From contig NZ_JAJOMY010000001.1 of NCBI RefSeq assembly GCF_024699945.1, forward strand, positions 3,851,001 through 3,915,000: DNA of 64,000 nt, given 5' to 3'. Source of the DNA: Phenylobacterium sp. J426 (GTDB taxonomy: Bacteria > Pseudomonadota > Alphaproteobacteria > Caulobacterales > Caulobacteraceae). The position numbers and the translations under genes were made by a program. How positions within the stretch are numbered: the stretch's first letter is position 1; each line of letters starts with the position of its first letter. The notes under the pieces are model-generated. The model had not been told where the DNA came from. It saw only the letters and a program-made list of their open reading frames with translations, and did no database searches. Shown here one piece after another: positions 56,251-64,000 of this stretch.

Positions 56251-56865
56251 TCAGCCTAACATGGCGCGCGCCAGCGCGGGCGCCAAAAGCCCTTCACGGG
56301 CCATATGGTAAGCCCGCAGCAGCATCGCCACCGTGAGCACGTCCGGCAGGTCTCCGGCCAGCGCCGCGTCGAGCGCTTCGCGGAACGGCGCGCGCACCAG
56401 GGCGATCGCTTCGGTATCGTCAGCTTCGTGGTCGGCGTCGGCCTCTGAAAGCCCGAGCGCAAGGTAGCCGATCGCCCGCTCGTCGGTGATCGAGTTGGAA
56501 AGCTGCACCCGCATCAGCTCCCGCCACTCGGCGGCCTGCAGCCCCGTCTCCTCGGCCAATTCCCGCTTGGCGGCGTCCAGCGGGTCCTCGCCGGGCGGCG
56601 CGCCGCCTTCTGGAATCTCCCAGCTGTAGTCGGCGTGCGGCAGGCGGTGCTGGCCCACCAGGGTGACCGTCCCGTCGTCGTGGAGCGGCAGGACCGCCAT
56701 GGCGATGTTGCGGAAGCTCACGAGGCCATACAGCGCCGGGCGGCCCGTCGGGGCGATCGCGTCGTATTCGGTGACGCGGATCCAGGGGTTCTCGTAGATC
56801 GGCCGCCCATCCCCGCGCGTCCAGGGTCGGCCGTGCGCCTTCAGCCACGCAGCTCTGCCGGTCAT
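56251..56865 (-). CDS. NUDIX hydrolase (ADP-sugar pyrophosphatase type)
   Basis: A 204-residue hydrolase. The Nudix box is GGAPPGEDPLDAAKRELAEE followed by TGL, matching the GX5EX7REUXEEXGU pattern. The N-terminal sequence TEYDAIAPTGRPALYGLVSF and the GLVGQHR-like strand place it near the ADP-ribose/ADP-glucose group. ATG 56865 is chosen because longer readings add low-complexity sequence. It is 12 bases upstream of cysE on the same strand and may share its transcript. Confidence 0.88.
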   Translation of the reverse strand: MTGRAAWLKAHGRPWTRGDGRPIYENPWIRVTEYDAIAPTGRPALYGLVSFRNIAMAVLPLHDDGTVTLVGQHRLPHADYSWEIPEGGAPPGEDPLDAAKRELAEETGLQAAEWRELMRVQLSNSITDERAIGYLALGLSEADADHEADDTEAIALVRAPFREALDAALAGDLPDVLTVAMLLRAYHMAREGLLAPALARAMLG

Positions 56866-56884
56866 CTTCGCCTCGCCTTGCGGA

Positions 56885-57559
56885 ATGGCCGCCCGCCCCC
56901 ATAAAGGGTTGGCCCCTTTCGTTTCCCTAAACGCGAAGACCGCCGCCTTGAGCCAAGACCTGCCGCCCGAACCTGAGTTCGGGACCGCCCTGCCTGTCAC
57001 GCCAGCTCCGGAGGTGCTCCGCTTCCTTGCGCTGCGCCGCTCTACAGCTGCGGTTACGCTCGAAGCTCCCGCGCCCACCGACGCCGAACTCGACCAGCTC
57101 TTCCGGCTTGCCGCCCGAGCCCCGGACCACGGCAAGCTGGCGCCGTGGCGCTTCGTCGTCCTCGAGGGTCCCGACAAGGCCGCCTTCGCCGACCGGCTCG
57201 AGGCCCTTGCGCGCAGCCGCGGCGACGCCAATCTGGTCGGCAAGCTTGCCAAGCTGCGGATCCCGCCGCTCACGGTGGTCATCATCTCACGGGTGAAGCC
57301 CGCCGCGATCCCGGAGTGGGAGCAGATCCTCTCGGCCGGCGCGGTCTGCACCAACTTCCTCAACGCCGCGCTCGCCATGGGCTACGGCTGCAACTGGATC
57401 ACGGACTGGTACAGCTTCGACCAGGACGCGCTTGCGATCCTCGGGCTCGCCCACGGCGAGCGGGTCGCCGGCTTCATGATGTTGGGGACGCCCGGCGAGC
57501 CGCCGCTCGAGCGGGAACGCCCGGACCTGGCGCCCCTCGTCAGCCGATGGACGCCTTAA
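56885..57559 (+). CDS. YdjA-like nitroreductase
   Basis: A flavin-dependent nitroreductase-fold protein of about 224 residues. Core blocks are FLALRRSTAAVTLEAPAPTD near the start, LAARAPDHGKLAPWRFVVLE (FMN-binding) and the C-terminal ITDWYSFDQDALAILGLAHG with GFMMLGTPGEPP. The start could be ATG 56885 or TTG 56949; the latter removes an unusual N-terminal tail. Only 19 bases separate its start from that of the NUDIX gene, so promoters overlap. Substrate unknown. Confidence 0.87.
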   Translation: MAARPHKGLAPFVSLNAKTAALSQDLPPEPEFGTALPVTPAPEVLRFLALRRSTAAVTLEAPAPTDAELDQLFRLAARAPDHGKLAPWRFVVLEGPDKAAFADRLEALARSRGDANLVGKLAKLRIPPLTVVIISRVKPAAIPEWEQILSAGAVCTNFLNAALAMGYGCNWITDWYSFDQDALAILGLAHGERVAGFMMLGTPGEPPLERERPDLAPLVSRWTP

Positions 57560-57687
57560 CCAAGCTGCGGATTGGAATCGGCTGCCAGAGACACAGCGGC
57601 CGGACGGCGCGCCGCGCCGCCCGGCCTGAGGTGACACGCCCGAGGAGAGTTGGGCAAGCTCACGTATAGGCCTCTAAGCCGCTTTTG

Positions 57688-57707
57688 GGAAGCCCGAACG
57701 GGCTTCC
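57688..57707. other. Hairpin downstream of nitroreductase
   Basis: GGAAGCCC and GGGCTTCC with a GAAC loop form an 8-bp stem. No U-tract follows on either strand, so it may be a weak terminator or an mRNA end. The remainder of 57560-57883 shows no gene. Confidence 0.35.
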
Positions 57708-57883
57708 GCCACGCTCGCGATCTTATATTCGCCCTCTAGGTGAGTAGGACGCCTCACGCGGGTCTCACGCGAGCTCTGGACCAACCCGCCGAGCAGGCCC
57801 GTTAACCAGGACTCTTCTCGCCGCCCCCCCTCAGCCCAAAAGCATTGGAGGCGTCGAAACCCTTCGCGGGTCTGTCCGCGGAC

Positions 57884-58340
57884 TCAACCCCGCCCCCCGG
57901 TACGGAGCGACGCCCTGATCCGGCAGCCACAGGCCCTCCGGCGGCGCCCCCGTCTGCCAGAAAACATCGATCGGAATGCCGCCGCGCGGATACCAGTAGC
58001 CGCCGATGCGCAGCCACTGAGGGTCAAGTTCGGTCACCAGGCGCCGCCCGATGGCGACGGTGCAGTCTTCGTGGAAGGCGCCATGGTTCCGGAACGACGC
58101 CAGGTAGAGCTTCAGGGACTTCGACTCCACCAGCCAGGCGCTGGGCGCATAGTCGATCACCAGGTGGGCGAAGTCGGGCTGTCCCGTCACGGGGCAGAGC
58201 GAGGTGAATTCCGGCGCTGTGAAACGCACGAGATAGACGGTGTCGGCGTGCGGGTTTGGCACGCGCTCCAGGATCGCGGCCTCGGGGCTTTCGAAGCCCC
58301 GGACGTCGCGTCCGAGCTGGCTTAGGCGGGTCTCTTCCAT
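57884..58340 (-). CDS. queF: NADPH-dependent 7-cyano-7-deazaguanine reductase (frame break near stop)
   Basis: Unimodular QueF, about 151 residues, making preQ1 for queuosine in tRNA. The active-site Cys is in [13 protein letters not shown] and the Asp follows. The family hallmark [20 protein letters not shown] binds NADPH and substrate. ATG 58340 ([12 protein letters not shown]) fits the family N-terminus better than longer readings. The C6 run 57893-57898 has one base too many: repair ends the protein as GVAPYRGRG with TGA at 57884, while the unrepaired reading adds 17 foreign residues. Confidence 0.9.
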
Positions 58341-58409
58341 GCGCGCGGCTTTAGCGGCTACTAGGTCCCCAAACAACAAGGCCCAAGGGCACATTCAAGG
58401 GAGCGGCGC

Positions 58410-59208
58410 ATGGCGGGCGATTTCGAAGGCTTCGTGGTGGTGGTCACCGGGGCGTCCACAGGGCTCGGTCGCGCCGTCGCGGTCGAGACCGCCCGCCAAG
58501 GCGCGCAAACCGTGATCGTCAACTACGCTCGCAGCGCTGACGAGGCCGAGGAGACCGCCCGTCAGGTCCGCGCGCACGGCGCCGAGGCCATCCTCGTCCA
58601 GGGCGATGTCGCTTCCGATGAGGACTGCCGGAAGATCGCCGCGGCCGCCCAGCCGTTCGGCCGTATCGATGCGCTTTTCAACAACGCCGGCGTGACCCGC
58701 TTCGCCGGCCACGCCAACCTCGACGCCGTTTCGGCTCAGGACTTCCTCGACCTCTACGCCGTCAACGTCATCGGTCCCTACCAGATGATCCGGGCCTGCC
58801 GCAGCCTGCTCGAGGCCGGCCCAAGGCCGGGCGCCGTCGTCAACACCGCCTCGATCGCGGGCGTCACCGGCATCGGCTCGTCGGTGCCCTACGCCGCGTC
58901 CAAGGGCGCCCTCAACACCATGACCCTCTCGCTGGCTCGGGCGCTTGCGCCCCAGATCCGCGTCAACGCCGTGTGTCCCGGCTTTATCGACACACCCTGG
59001 TTCGGCAAGGGCATGCCCGACGCGGCCGTCGAGAAGCTGCGGGCCAACGCCGAGGCCACCACGCCGCTGAGGGCGGCCTCGACGCCAGAGGACATCGCCG
59101 CCTCGACGGTGTTCCTCGCGTCGCCCGCCTCCCCGCCACATCACCGGCGAGACCCTGCTGGTCGACGCCGGAACGCATCTGGGATTCGCGCCGCTCGTCG
59201 CCCGCTGA
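58410..59208 (+). CDS. Short-chain dehydrogenase/reductase (frame break near 59132)
   Basis: An oxidoreductase of about 265 residues. The Rossmann motif is VTGASTGLGRAVA; NNAG at the fourth strand; the catalytic Ser in NTASIAGVTG and Tyr/Lys in VPYAASKGALN; then VNAVCPGFIDTPW. The C4 run 59131-59134 has one base too many; repair gives ASRHITGETLLVDAGTHLGF, the normal family C-terminus, and a stop at 59208. Unrepaired, the frame runs on into the next gene and makes a false fusion of more than 550 residues. Substrate unknown. Confidence 0.88.
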
Positions 59209-59381
59209 CGACGTGCACAAATTTGCGGCGCCGGGCTGCCGCGGCGCCCAGACTTCAACCAGCCTGGTCGAGGCCGAGCTTGAGCGGCCCCTCCGCGTTG
59301 ATCTGGTCGAGCGGCGGTCAACGATGGCCGGCGCACGGTCAGGCCGAGGTCGGATCGAGACACAAAAAAGGGGATACTCGA

Positions 59382-60080
59382 ATGAATAAGCTGAAAGTGT
59401 CGCTTCTCGCCGCTGTCGGCTCTCTGGCCATTTCGGGCGTCGCTCACGCCCAGGACGAAGGCCCCGTTTCGCTGTCCTTCAACATCGGCTCGGCCACCGA
59501 CTACGTCTTCCGGGGGGTCAGCCAGACCGATGAGGATCCGCAGGTCTTCGGCGGCGTCGACGCCACCCTCGGCTCCATCGGCTATGCAGGCGTCTGGGCG
59601 TCGAACGTGGATTTCGGCGACGGCACCGACTTCGAGTATGACATCTATGCGGGCGTGAGGCCCACGCTGGGCGCGGTCTCCCTGGACATCGGCGTCATCT
59701 ACTACGGCTACGCCGACCAGCCTTCCGGCGCAGACTACGACTATTGGGAGGGCAAGATCGCCGCGTCCGTGCCGGCTGGCCCGGCGACGCTTGGCGCCGC
59801 CGTGTTCTACTCGCCGAACTTCTTCGGCGCGACCGACGACGCCTGGTACTATGAGGCGAACGCCACCTACGCCATTCCCGAGACGAAGTTCTCGATCAGC
59901 GGCGCCATTGGCCACCAGTACGTGGATGGCCCCGGCGACTACACCACCTGGAACGTTGGGTTGGGCTTCGCGCTGACCGACAACATCGGCTTCGATGTCC
60001 GGTACTGGGACACGGACGAGCATAGCTACGGCAAGCTGTACGACAGCCGCGTCGTGGCTGGCGTGAAACTCGCCTTCTGA
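59382..60080 (+). CDS. Gcw_chp/TorF-type outer-membrane protein
   Basis: A 232-residue exported barrel protein. ATG 59382 follows AAAAAAGGGGATA. The signal peptide is MNKLKVSLLAAVGSLAISGV, cleaved at AHAQD. The mature start VSLSFNIGSATDYVFRGVSQ is the Gcw_chp (TIGR02001) signature. Alternating strands follow and the protein ends in Phe (VVAGVKLAF), the barrel assembly signal. An intrinsic terminator follows, so it is the end of a transcript. In related bacteria such proteins are abundant; the transported substrate is unknown. Confidence 0.9.
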   Translation: MNKLKVSLLAAVGSLAISGVAHAQDEGPVSLSFNIGSATDYVFRGVSQTDEDPQVFGGVDATLGSIGYAGVWASNVDFGDGTDFEYDIYAGVRPTLGAVSLDIGVIYYGYADQPSGADYDYWEGKIAASVPAGPATLGAAVFYSPNFFGATDDAWYYEANATYAIPETKFSISGAIGHQYVDGPGDYTTWNVGLGFALTDNIGFDVRYWDTDEHSYGKLYDSRVVAGVKLAF

Positions 60081-60103
60081 TCCGCCGACGCGGAATGCGC
60101 AGA

Positions 60104-60137
60104 GCCGCTCGGGCCAGCCCCGGGCGGCTTTTCGTTT
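60104..60137 (+). terminator. Intrinsic terminator after Gcw_chp gene
   Basis: GCCGCTCGGG and CCCGGGCGGC form a long stem with small internal mismatch, followed by TTTTCGTTT. It is placed 24 bases after the stop at 60080. Confidence 0.75.
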
Positions 60138-60290
60138 GCGCGCCGGAACGCCTCTTTTTAAGTTCGTGCGCCTACGCAGACATAGGAGTCGGCGCCGTTC
60201 GCGCCGTCGTAGTCCAGTCTGTCGAGTTTTCCGGGCGGCCGCATCCGGCCTCCAAGTCTGGCGATCGGGAAGGTGAGCGGAGTGCGGCGC

Positions 60291-62227
60291 ATGGAGCGTG
60301 TGGCTTTCCGAGCCCAGACCGTCGTGGCCGACGTGGCGCTCGCGGCGCTGGCGTTCGCCCTGGCCTTCGTCATCGCCCGAAACCAGGCCGGCCTCGACCT
60401 CGCCTCCCTGTCGGACGCAGGGTTCGTCCAGCTGACGGCCCTTTACGGCGGGATCGCCGGCATCTTCGCCTTGCTGTTCCGCCGGGAGCTGTCGCCCTGG
60501 CGCTACGTGTCGATCCCGGACGCCCTGGTCCTGGCGCGCAGCGCCTTGCTGACGGTCGGTGTCTTCCTGCTCGGCGTCTTCGTCCTGACCCGGGCTCAAG
60601 GGGTTCCGCGGTCCGCGCTGTTCATGGCGCCGCTCTTCCAGATGGTCTTCTCGATGGGGGTCCGCATCACGCGGCGCGCCCTGCACGAGCGCGCGCTCGA
60701 GAGCTTCTCCCCGCTGAAGACGGTCACCGACCGACTGGCGCAGGCCCCGACCCTCCTGCTGATCGGCCCCCCTCCCTGGCCGACACCTATCTGCGCGACG
60801 TGGCCCGTAGCCACGACCGCACCTATACGCCGGTCGGTATCGTCACCACCGAGAAGCGGGACGTGGGCCAGCAGGTGCGCGGCGTCTGCATTCTCGACAC
60901 GCTGGATCGCCTAGACGAGGCCCTGGCGGAGCTCCGCCGCTGGAACCGCTACCCGCGGGCCATCCTGTTCCTGGAGGAACCGGCGCGCCTGAAAGGGCTG
61001 ACCGCCGACCAGCTTGGCCGCCTCAAGAACGACGGCATCCGTCTGCTTCGCCTGCCCTCTATCGTCGAACTGCCGCAGCACGACAGCGTCACCCTGCTGC
61101 CGATGCGCGACATCAACATCGAAGAACTGCTCGCCCGCGACCCCATCGAGCTGGATCGCGGCGCCATCGCCAAACTGATCCGCGGCCGGCGCGTGCTGAT
61201 CACTGGGGCGGGAGGCTCCATCGGCGCCGAGCTATGCCGGCAAGTGGCGGCCTTCGACTGCGCTCACCTGACCTTGCTCGACATCTCCGAAACGGCCCTG
61301 TTCGAGATCGACCGCGAGATGCGCGAGACCTTCCCGCACATTCCGCGCAAGGCGGTGATGTGCGACGTGCGCCAAGCGCCCCGACTAACGGCGGCCTTCA
61401 AGGCCGAGAAACCCGACCTCGTCTTCCACGCCGCGGCGCTGAAGCATGTGTCCATGGTCGAGCATCACCCTTCCGAGGGCGTGCTCACCAACGTCATCGG
61501 GACCTGGAACGTCACCGAGGCTTCCAAGGCCGCGGGCGCTGGCCAGATGGTGCTGATCTCCACCGACAAGGCGGTCGATCCGACGAATGTGATGGGCGCG
61601 ACCAAGCGCATGGCCGAAGCGGTGATCCAGGCCCAGCAATCCAGCGGCAAAGGCACGCGGTTCTCGGCCGTGCGGTTCGGCAATGTGCTGGGTTCGGCAG
61701 GCTCGGTCGTGCCGATCTTCAAGTCGCAGATCGAGCGCGGCGGCCCGGTGACCATCACCCATCCCGACATGGAACGGTTCTTCATGACCATTCCGGAGGC
61801 GGCGCAACTGGTGCTTCACGCGACGGCCACGTCGGCGGAGGGCGAGCGGCGCGACGCCCGCCTCTTCCTCCTGGAGATGGGCGAGCCCGTGCGGATCCTC
61901 GACCTGGCCCGTCAGATGATCGCCCTGTCCGGCCGCACCCCGGGCCGCGACATCGACATCGAGGTGACGGGCCTCCGCCCGGGCGAGAAGCTGACCGAGG
62001 CGCTGCTCGACGAGACCGAGAGCTCGGTTCCCTGCGCGCCCAAGGTGTTGGAGGTGATCAGCAACTCCGCCCTGCGGGTGACGCCGTCGCATCTGGCTGA
62101 GCTGGAGGCCCTCGCCAACGAAGGCGACGTCGACCGCGTTCGCGATGCGCTCTTCGCTCTGGTGTCGCAGGTCCGCGGCGAGAAGCCCGGCGGCGCCCCC
62201 AACCTTCGGGTCATCGCCGGCGGCTGA
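60291..62227 (+). CDS. FlaA1/CapD-type membrane NDP-sugar epimerase/dehydratase (frame break near 60770)
   Basis: An inner-membrane enzyme of about 645 residues. Four N-terminal membrane segments (VVADVALAALAFALAFVIAR and three more) are followed by a CoA-binding-like domain and a C-terminal extended-SDR domain. The nucleotide motif is LITGAGGSIGAELCRQV. The catalytic region is DKAVDPTNVMGATKRMAE, with Met replacing the usual Tyr as in WbpM/CapD-type UDP-GlcNAc 4,6-dehydratases. The frame breaks at the C6 run 60767-60772; one added base gives LLIGPPSLADTYLRDVAR. Starts are GTG 60273 or ATG 60291, the latter with GGAG. Likely role: first step of a polysaccharide or glycan-modification pathway. 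Confidence 0.88.
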
Positions 62228-62275
62228 GCCCGCCGGCCCACCTTCCGCCACCTTTCGCAGGAATAGCCCCGCACC

Positions 62276-62548
62276 ATGGGATATGCCGCCGGTCTGATCG
62301 GTCTCGCCGCGCCAATGGCCGCCGTCGCCGCCATCGTTCGCTACACGGGCCGCGCCGAACGTCGGCGCCGCCAGGCGCGGCTCGAAGCCTTGCGCCCGTC
62401 TCCGGTGAATGCGCCGGCGCGCGTCGAGCCGGCCGACACGTTCGAGGCCTGGCAGGCCGGCTTTTCCGGCCAGTCGCAGCCGGAAGCCGCGCCGGGCGGC
62501 GCAGAAACGCAAAAGGCCGCGGATACGCCGCGGCCTTCGCAATCCTAG
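62276..62548 (+). CDS. Small membrane-anchored protein
   Basis: A 90-residue protein. MGYAAGLIGLAAPMAAVAAI is an N-terminal membrane anchor, followed by a basic helix (RAERRRRQARLEAL) and a disordered Pro/Ala/Gln tail. It is 48 bases downstream of the epimerase gene on the same strand and may belong to the same transcript. Its last codons lie in the terminator hairpin of the convergent pckG gene. Function unknown. Confidence 0.6.
   Translation: MGYAAGLIGLAAPMAAVAAIVRYTGRAERRRRQARLEALRPSPVNAPARVEPADTFEAWQAGFSGQSQPEAAPGGAETQKAADTPRPSQS
62513..62537 (-). terminator. Terminator of pckG, inside 3' end of convergent gene
   Basis: AAGGCCGCGG and CCGCGGCCTT form a perfect 10-bp stem with a five-base loop. 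On the minus strand it is followed by TTTTG, 27 bases after the pckG stop. Confidence 0.65.
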
Positions 62549-62563
62549 AGAGCGGGCGGGCCG

Positions 62564-64000
62564 CTATTCGGCGGCGACCACTTCCGGCGACTTGGTCCCC
62601 TGGAGGCGTTTGACCAACGCCTCATACTCTTCCCAGAGGCCCTTCGGCGTGTGTTCGCCAAACTTCTGGTAGAACTCGGGGATCAGCGCCGCTTCCTGGG
62701 CCCAGATGCTCGGGTCGACCGTCAGCAGAAGGTCGAGCTGGGCGTCGGTGAGCGTGACACCGGACAGGTCCAGGCTGTCCTTGGTCGGCACCTTGCCGAT
62801 CGGCGTGTCCACCGCATCCGCGCGGCCTTCCAGCCGCTCCACGATCCACTTCAGCACACGCGAGTTGTCGCCGAAGCCCGGCCACACGAACTTGCCGCGC
62901 TCGTCCTTGCGGAACCAGTTCACGAAGTAGATCCGCGGCAGCTTGGCGGTGTCGGCCTTCTCGCCCATCGCCAGCCAGTGAGCGAAGTAGTCGCCCATGT
63001 TGTAGCCGCAGAACGGCAGCATCGCGAAGGGATCGCGCCGCAGCTCACCGATCTTGTTCTCGGCCGCCGCCGTGCCTTCCGACGCCACGTTGGACGCCAT
63101 GAACACCCCGTGGCGCCAGTCCCGGGCCTCGGTCACCAGCGGCACCGCCGAGGCGCGGCGGCCGCCGAACAGGATGGCGGAGATCGGCACGCCGGCCGGG
63201 TCTTCCCACTCCGGCGCCACCACCGGGCACTGCGAGGCGGGCACGGTGAAGCGAGCGTTCGGATGCGCCGCCGGCTCGTCGCTGTCGGGCGTCCAGGAGC
63301 GGCCTTTCCAGTCGGTCAGGTGCGCCGGCGCCTCGTCGGTCAAGCCTTCCCACCAGACGTCGCCGTCATCAGTCAGGGCCACGTTGGTGAAGATGCAGTT
63401 GGAGTGCAGCGCATCCACGGCATTCTTGTTGGTGGTCTCGCCGGTGCCGGGCGCCACGCCGAAGAAGCCGGCTTCCGGATTGATGGCGTAGAGGCGACCA
63501 TCCTCGCCGAAGCGCATCCAGCAGATGTCGTCGCCAATCGTCTCGGCCTTCCAGCCCTCGAGCGTCGGCTGCAGCATGGCCATGTTGGTCTTGCCGCACG
63601 CGCTGGGGAAGGCGGCGGCGATGTAGCGGACCTGGCCCTCGGGGGAGGTCAGCTTCAGGATCAGCATGTGCTCGGCGAACCACCCTTCGTCGCGGGCCAT
63701 GACCGATGCGATCCGCAGGGCGAAGCACTTCTTGCCCAGCAGGGCGTTGCCGCCGTAGCCCGACCCGTACGACCAGATCTCCCGCGTCTCCGGGAAGTGG
63801 ACGATGTACTTGATCTCGTTGCACGGCCAGGCGACGTCCTTGGCGCCGTCGATCAGCGGCATGCCCACCGAATGGACCGCCGGCACGAAGAAGCCGTCCT
63901 CGCCGAGCTGGTCGAGGGCGGCCTGGCCCATCCGCGTCATGATGCGCATGGATACGGCCACATAGGCAGAGTCTGTGATCTCAACGCCGATGGCGCTGAT
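62564..64000 (-). CDS. pckG: Phosphoenolpyruvate carboxykinase, GTP type, cut by window edge
   Basis: A cytoplasmic enzyme of gluconeogenesis (oxaloacetate plus GTP to phosphoenolpyruvate, CO2 and GDP). About 478 of roughly 610 residues lie in the window; the N-terminus is beyond base 64000, since the frame stays open to the edge. The kinase-1a/P-loop-like motif is [14 protein letters not shown], the typical GTP form. Metal and substrate residues are in [12 protein letters not shown] and [13 protein letters not shown]. Family blocks [33 protein letters not shown] and [11 protein letters not shown] are all present. The frame is intact. A terminator follows at 62513. Confidence 0.95.
   Translation of the reverse strand: MSAIGVEITDSAYVAVSMRIMTRMGQAALDQLGEDGFFVPAVHSVGMPLIDGAKDVAWPCNEIKYIVHFPETREIWSYGSGYGGNALLGKKCFALRIASVMARDEGWFAEHMLILKLTSPEGQVRYIAAAFPSACGKTNMAMLQPTLEGWKAETIGDDICWMRFGEDGRLYAINPEAGFFGVAPGTGETTNKNAVDALHSNCIFTNVALTDDGDVWWEGLTDEAPAHLTDWKGRSWTPDSDEPAAHPNARFTVPASQCPVVAPEWEDPAGVPISAILFGGRRASAVPLVTEARDWRHGVFMASNVASEGTAAAENKIGELRRDPFAMLPFCGYNMGDYFAHWLAMGEKADTAKLPRIYFVNWFRKDERGKFVWPGFGDNSRVLKWIVERLEGRADAVDTPIGKVPTKDSLDLSGVTLTDAQLDLLLTVDPSIWAQEAALIPEFYQKFGEHTPKGLWEEYEALVKRLQGTKSPEVVAAE

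Noticed and set aside
57640..57740. Possible tRNA between the nitroreductase and queF genes
   Set aside because: Only a single hairpin is present; no cloverleaf, no T-loop GTTCRANYC and no CCA-type end could be found.
58410..60080. Fusion of an SDR enzyme with an outer-membrane barrel protein
   Set aside because: An intact SDR C-terminus appears in the neighbouring frame after a homopolymer slip, and the barrel protein has its own ribosome-binding site and signal peptide.
58395..60686. 763-codon minus-strand open frame
   Set aside because: Runs across the SDR, Gcw_chp and epimerase genes in antisense and even through an intrinsic terminator; no protein features.

Overview
The window is GC-rich and alphaproteobacterial. 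The abundance of TonB-dependent receptors, the cysE/DUF3126 pair, QueF, a Gcw_chp/TorF-type outer-membrane protein, GTP-dependent PEP carboxykinase and Tad-type pilus proteins together point to a Caulobacteraceae-like bacterium (Caulobacter/Phenylobacterium/Brevundimonas group). This placement is inferred from gene content only. No rRNA, tRNA or CRISPR array was recognised.

Layout. 1-13.2 kb: a metal-acquisition island, most likely for zinc. It holds a TonB receptor with a FecBCD-type ABC importer on the minus strand. On the plus strand are a MerC-domain protein, a small periplasmic protein, a LolD/FtsX-type ABC pair whose permease has a His-rich loop, a DUF3299 protein and a methyltransferase. 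A second methyltransferase, a ZnuD-like receptor with a His/Asp-rich stretch, and two Fur/Zur-family regulators follow. Four related AT-rich palindromes lie at its promoters. 13.3-16.7 kb: an IS1182-family and an IS110-family element. 16.9-24.3 kb: small genes, then an operon of TonB receptor, S9 prolyl-oligopeptidase and amidohydrolase preceded by a canonical tandem glycine riboswitch with its own promoter. 24.5-37.2 kb: a signalling block with a TctDE-like two-component pair beside a lone substrate-binding lipoprotein, a single-domain receiver, a hybrid histidine kinase, a giant AAA-ATPase/TPR/hybrid kinase, an OmpR-type regulator and a LuxR-type regulator. 37.2-46.8 kb: SMP-30-like lipoprotein, RTX protein, outer-membrane protein, small genes, a broken beta-lactamase-like gene fused to a decapitated TadG-like gene with two TadE-like genes, a DUF2239 gene, and a tyrosine integrase carrying its own C-terminal excisionase-like HTH. 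46.8-54.8 kb: L,D-transpeptidase, small envelope proteins, a receiver protein, an S24/LexA-like repressor, a nucleotidyltransferase-fold gene behind paired inverted repeats, a trbB relic and an SRAP protein. 54.8-64 kb: housekeeping genes (DUF3126, cysE, NUDIX, nitroreductase, queF, SDR, Gcw_chp protein, capsular-type NDP-sugar epimerase, pckG).

Data quality matters for reading this window. About twenty genes are each broken by a single-base frame change, almost always in a G/C homopolymer, and each becomes full length if one base is added or removed. This looks like uncorrected long-read indel error rather than mass pseudogenisation. I therefore give the reconstructed gene extents and mark the break points.

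The most interesting biology is the glycine riboswitch placed in front of a TonB receptor/peptidase/amidohydrolase operon, which would make peptide or peptide-derivative scavenging respond to glycine. Next come the zinc island with shared operators and the integrase-HTH fusion.
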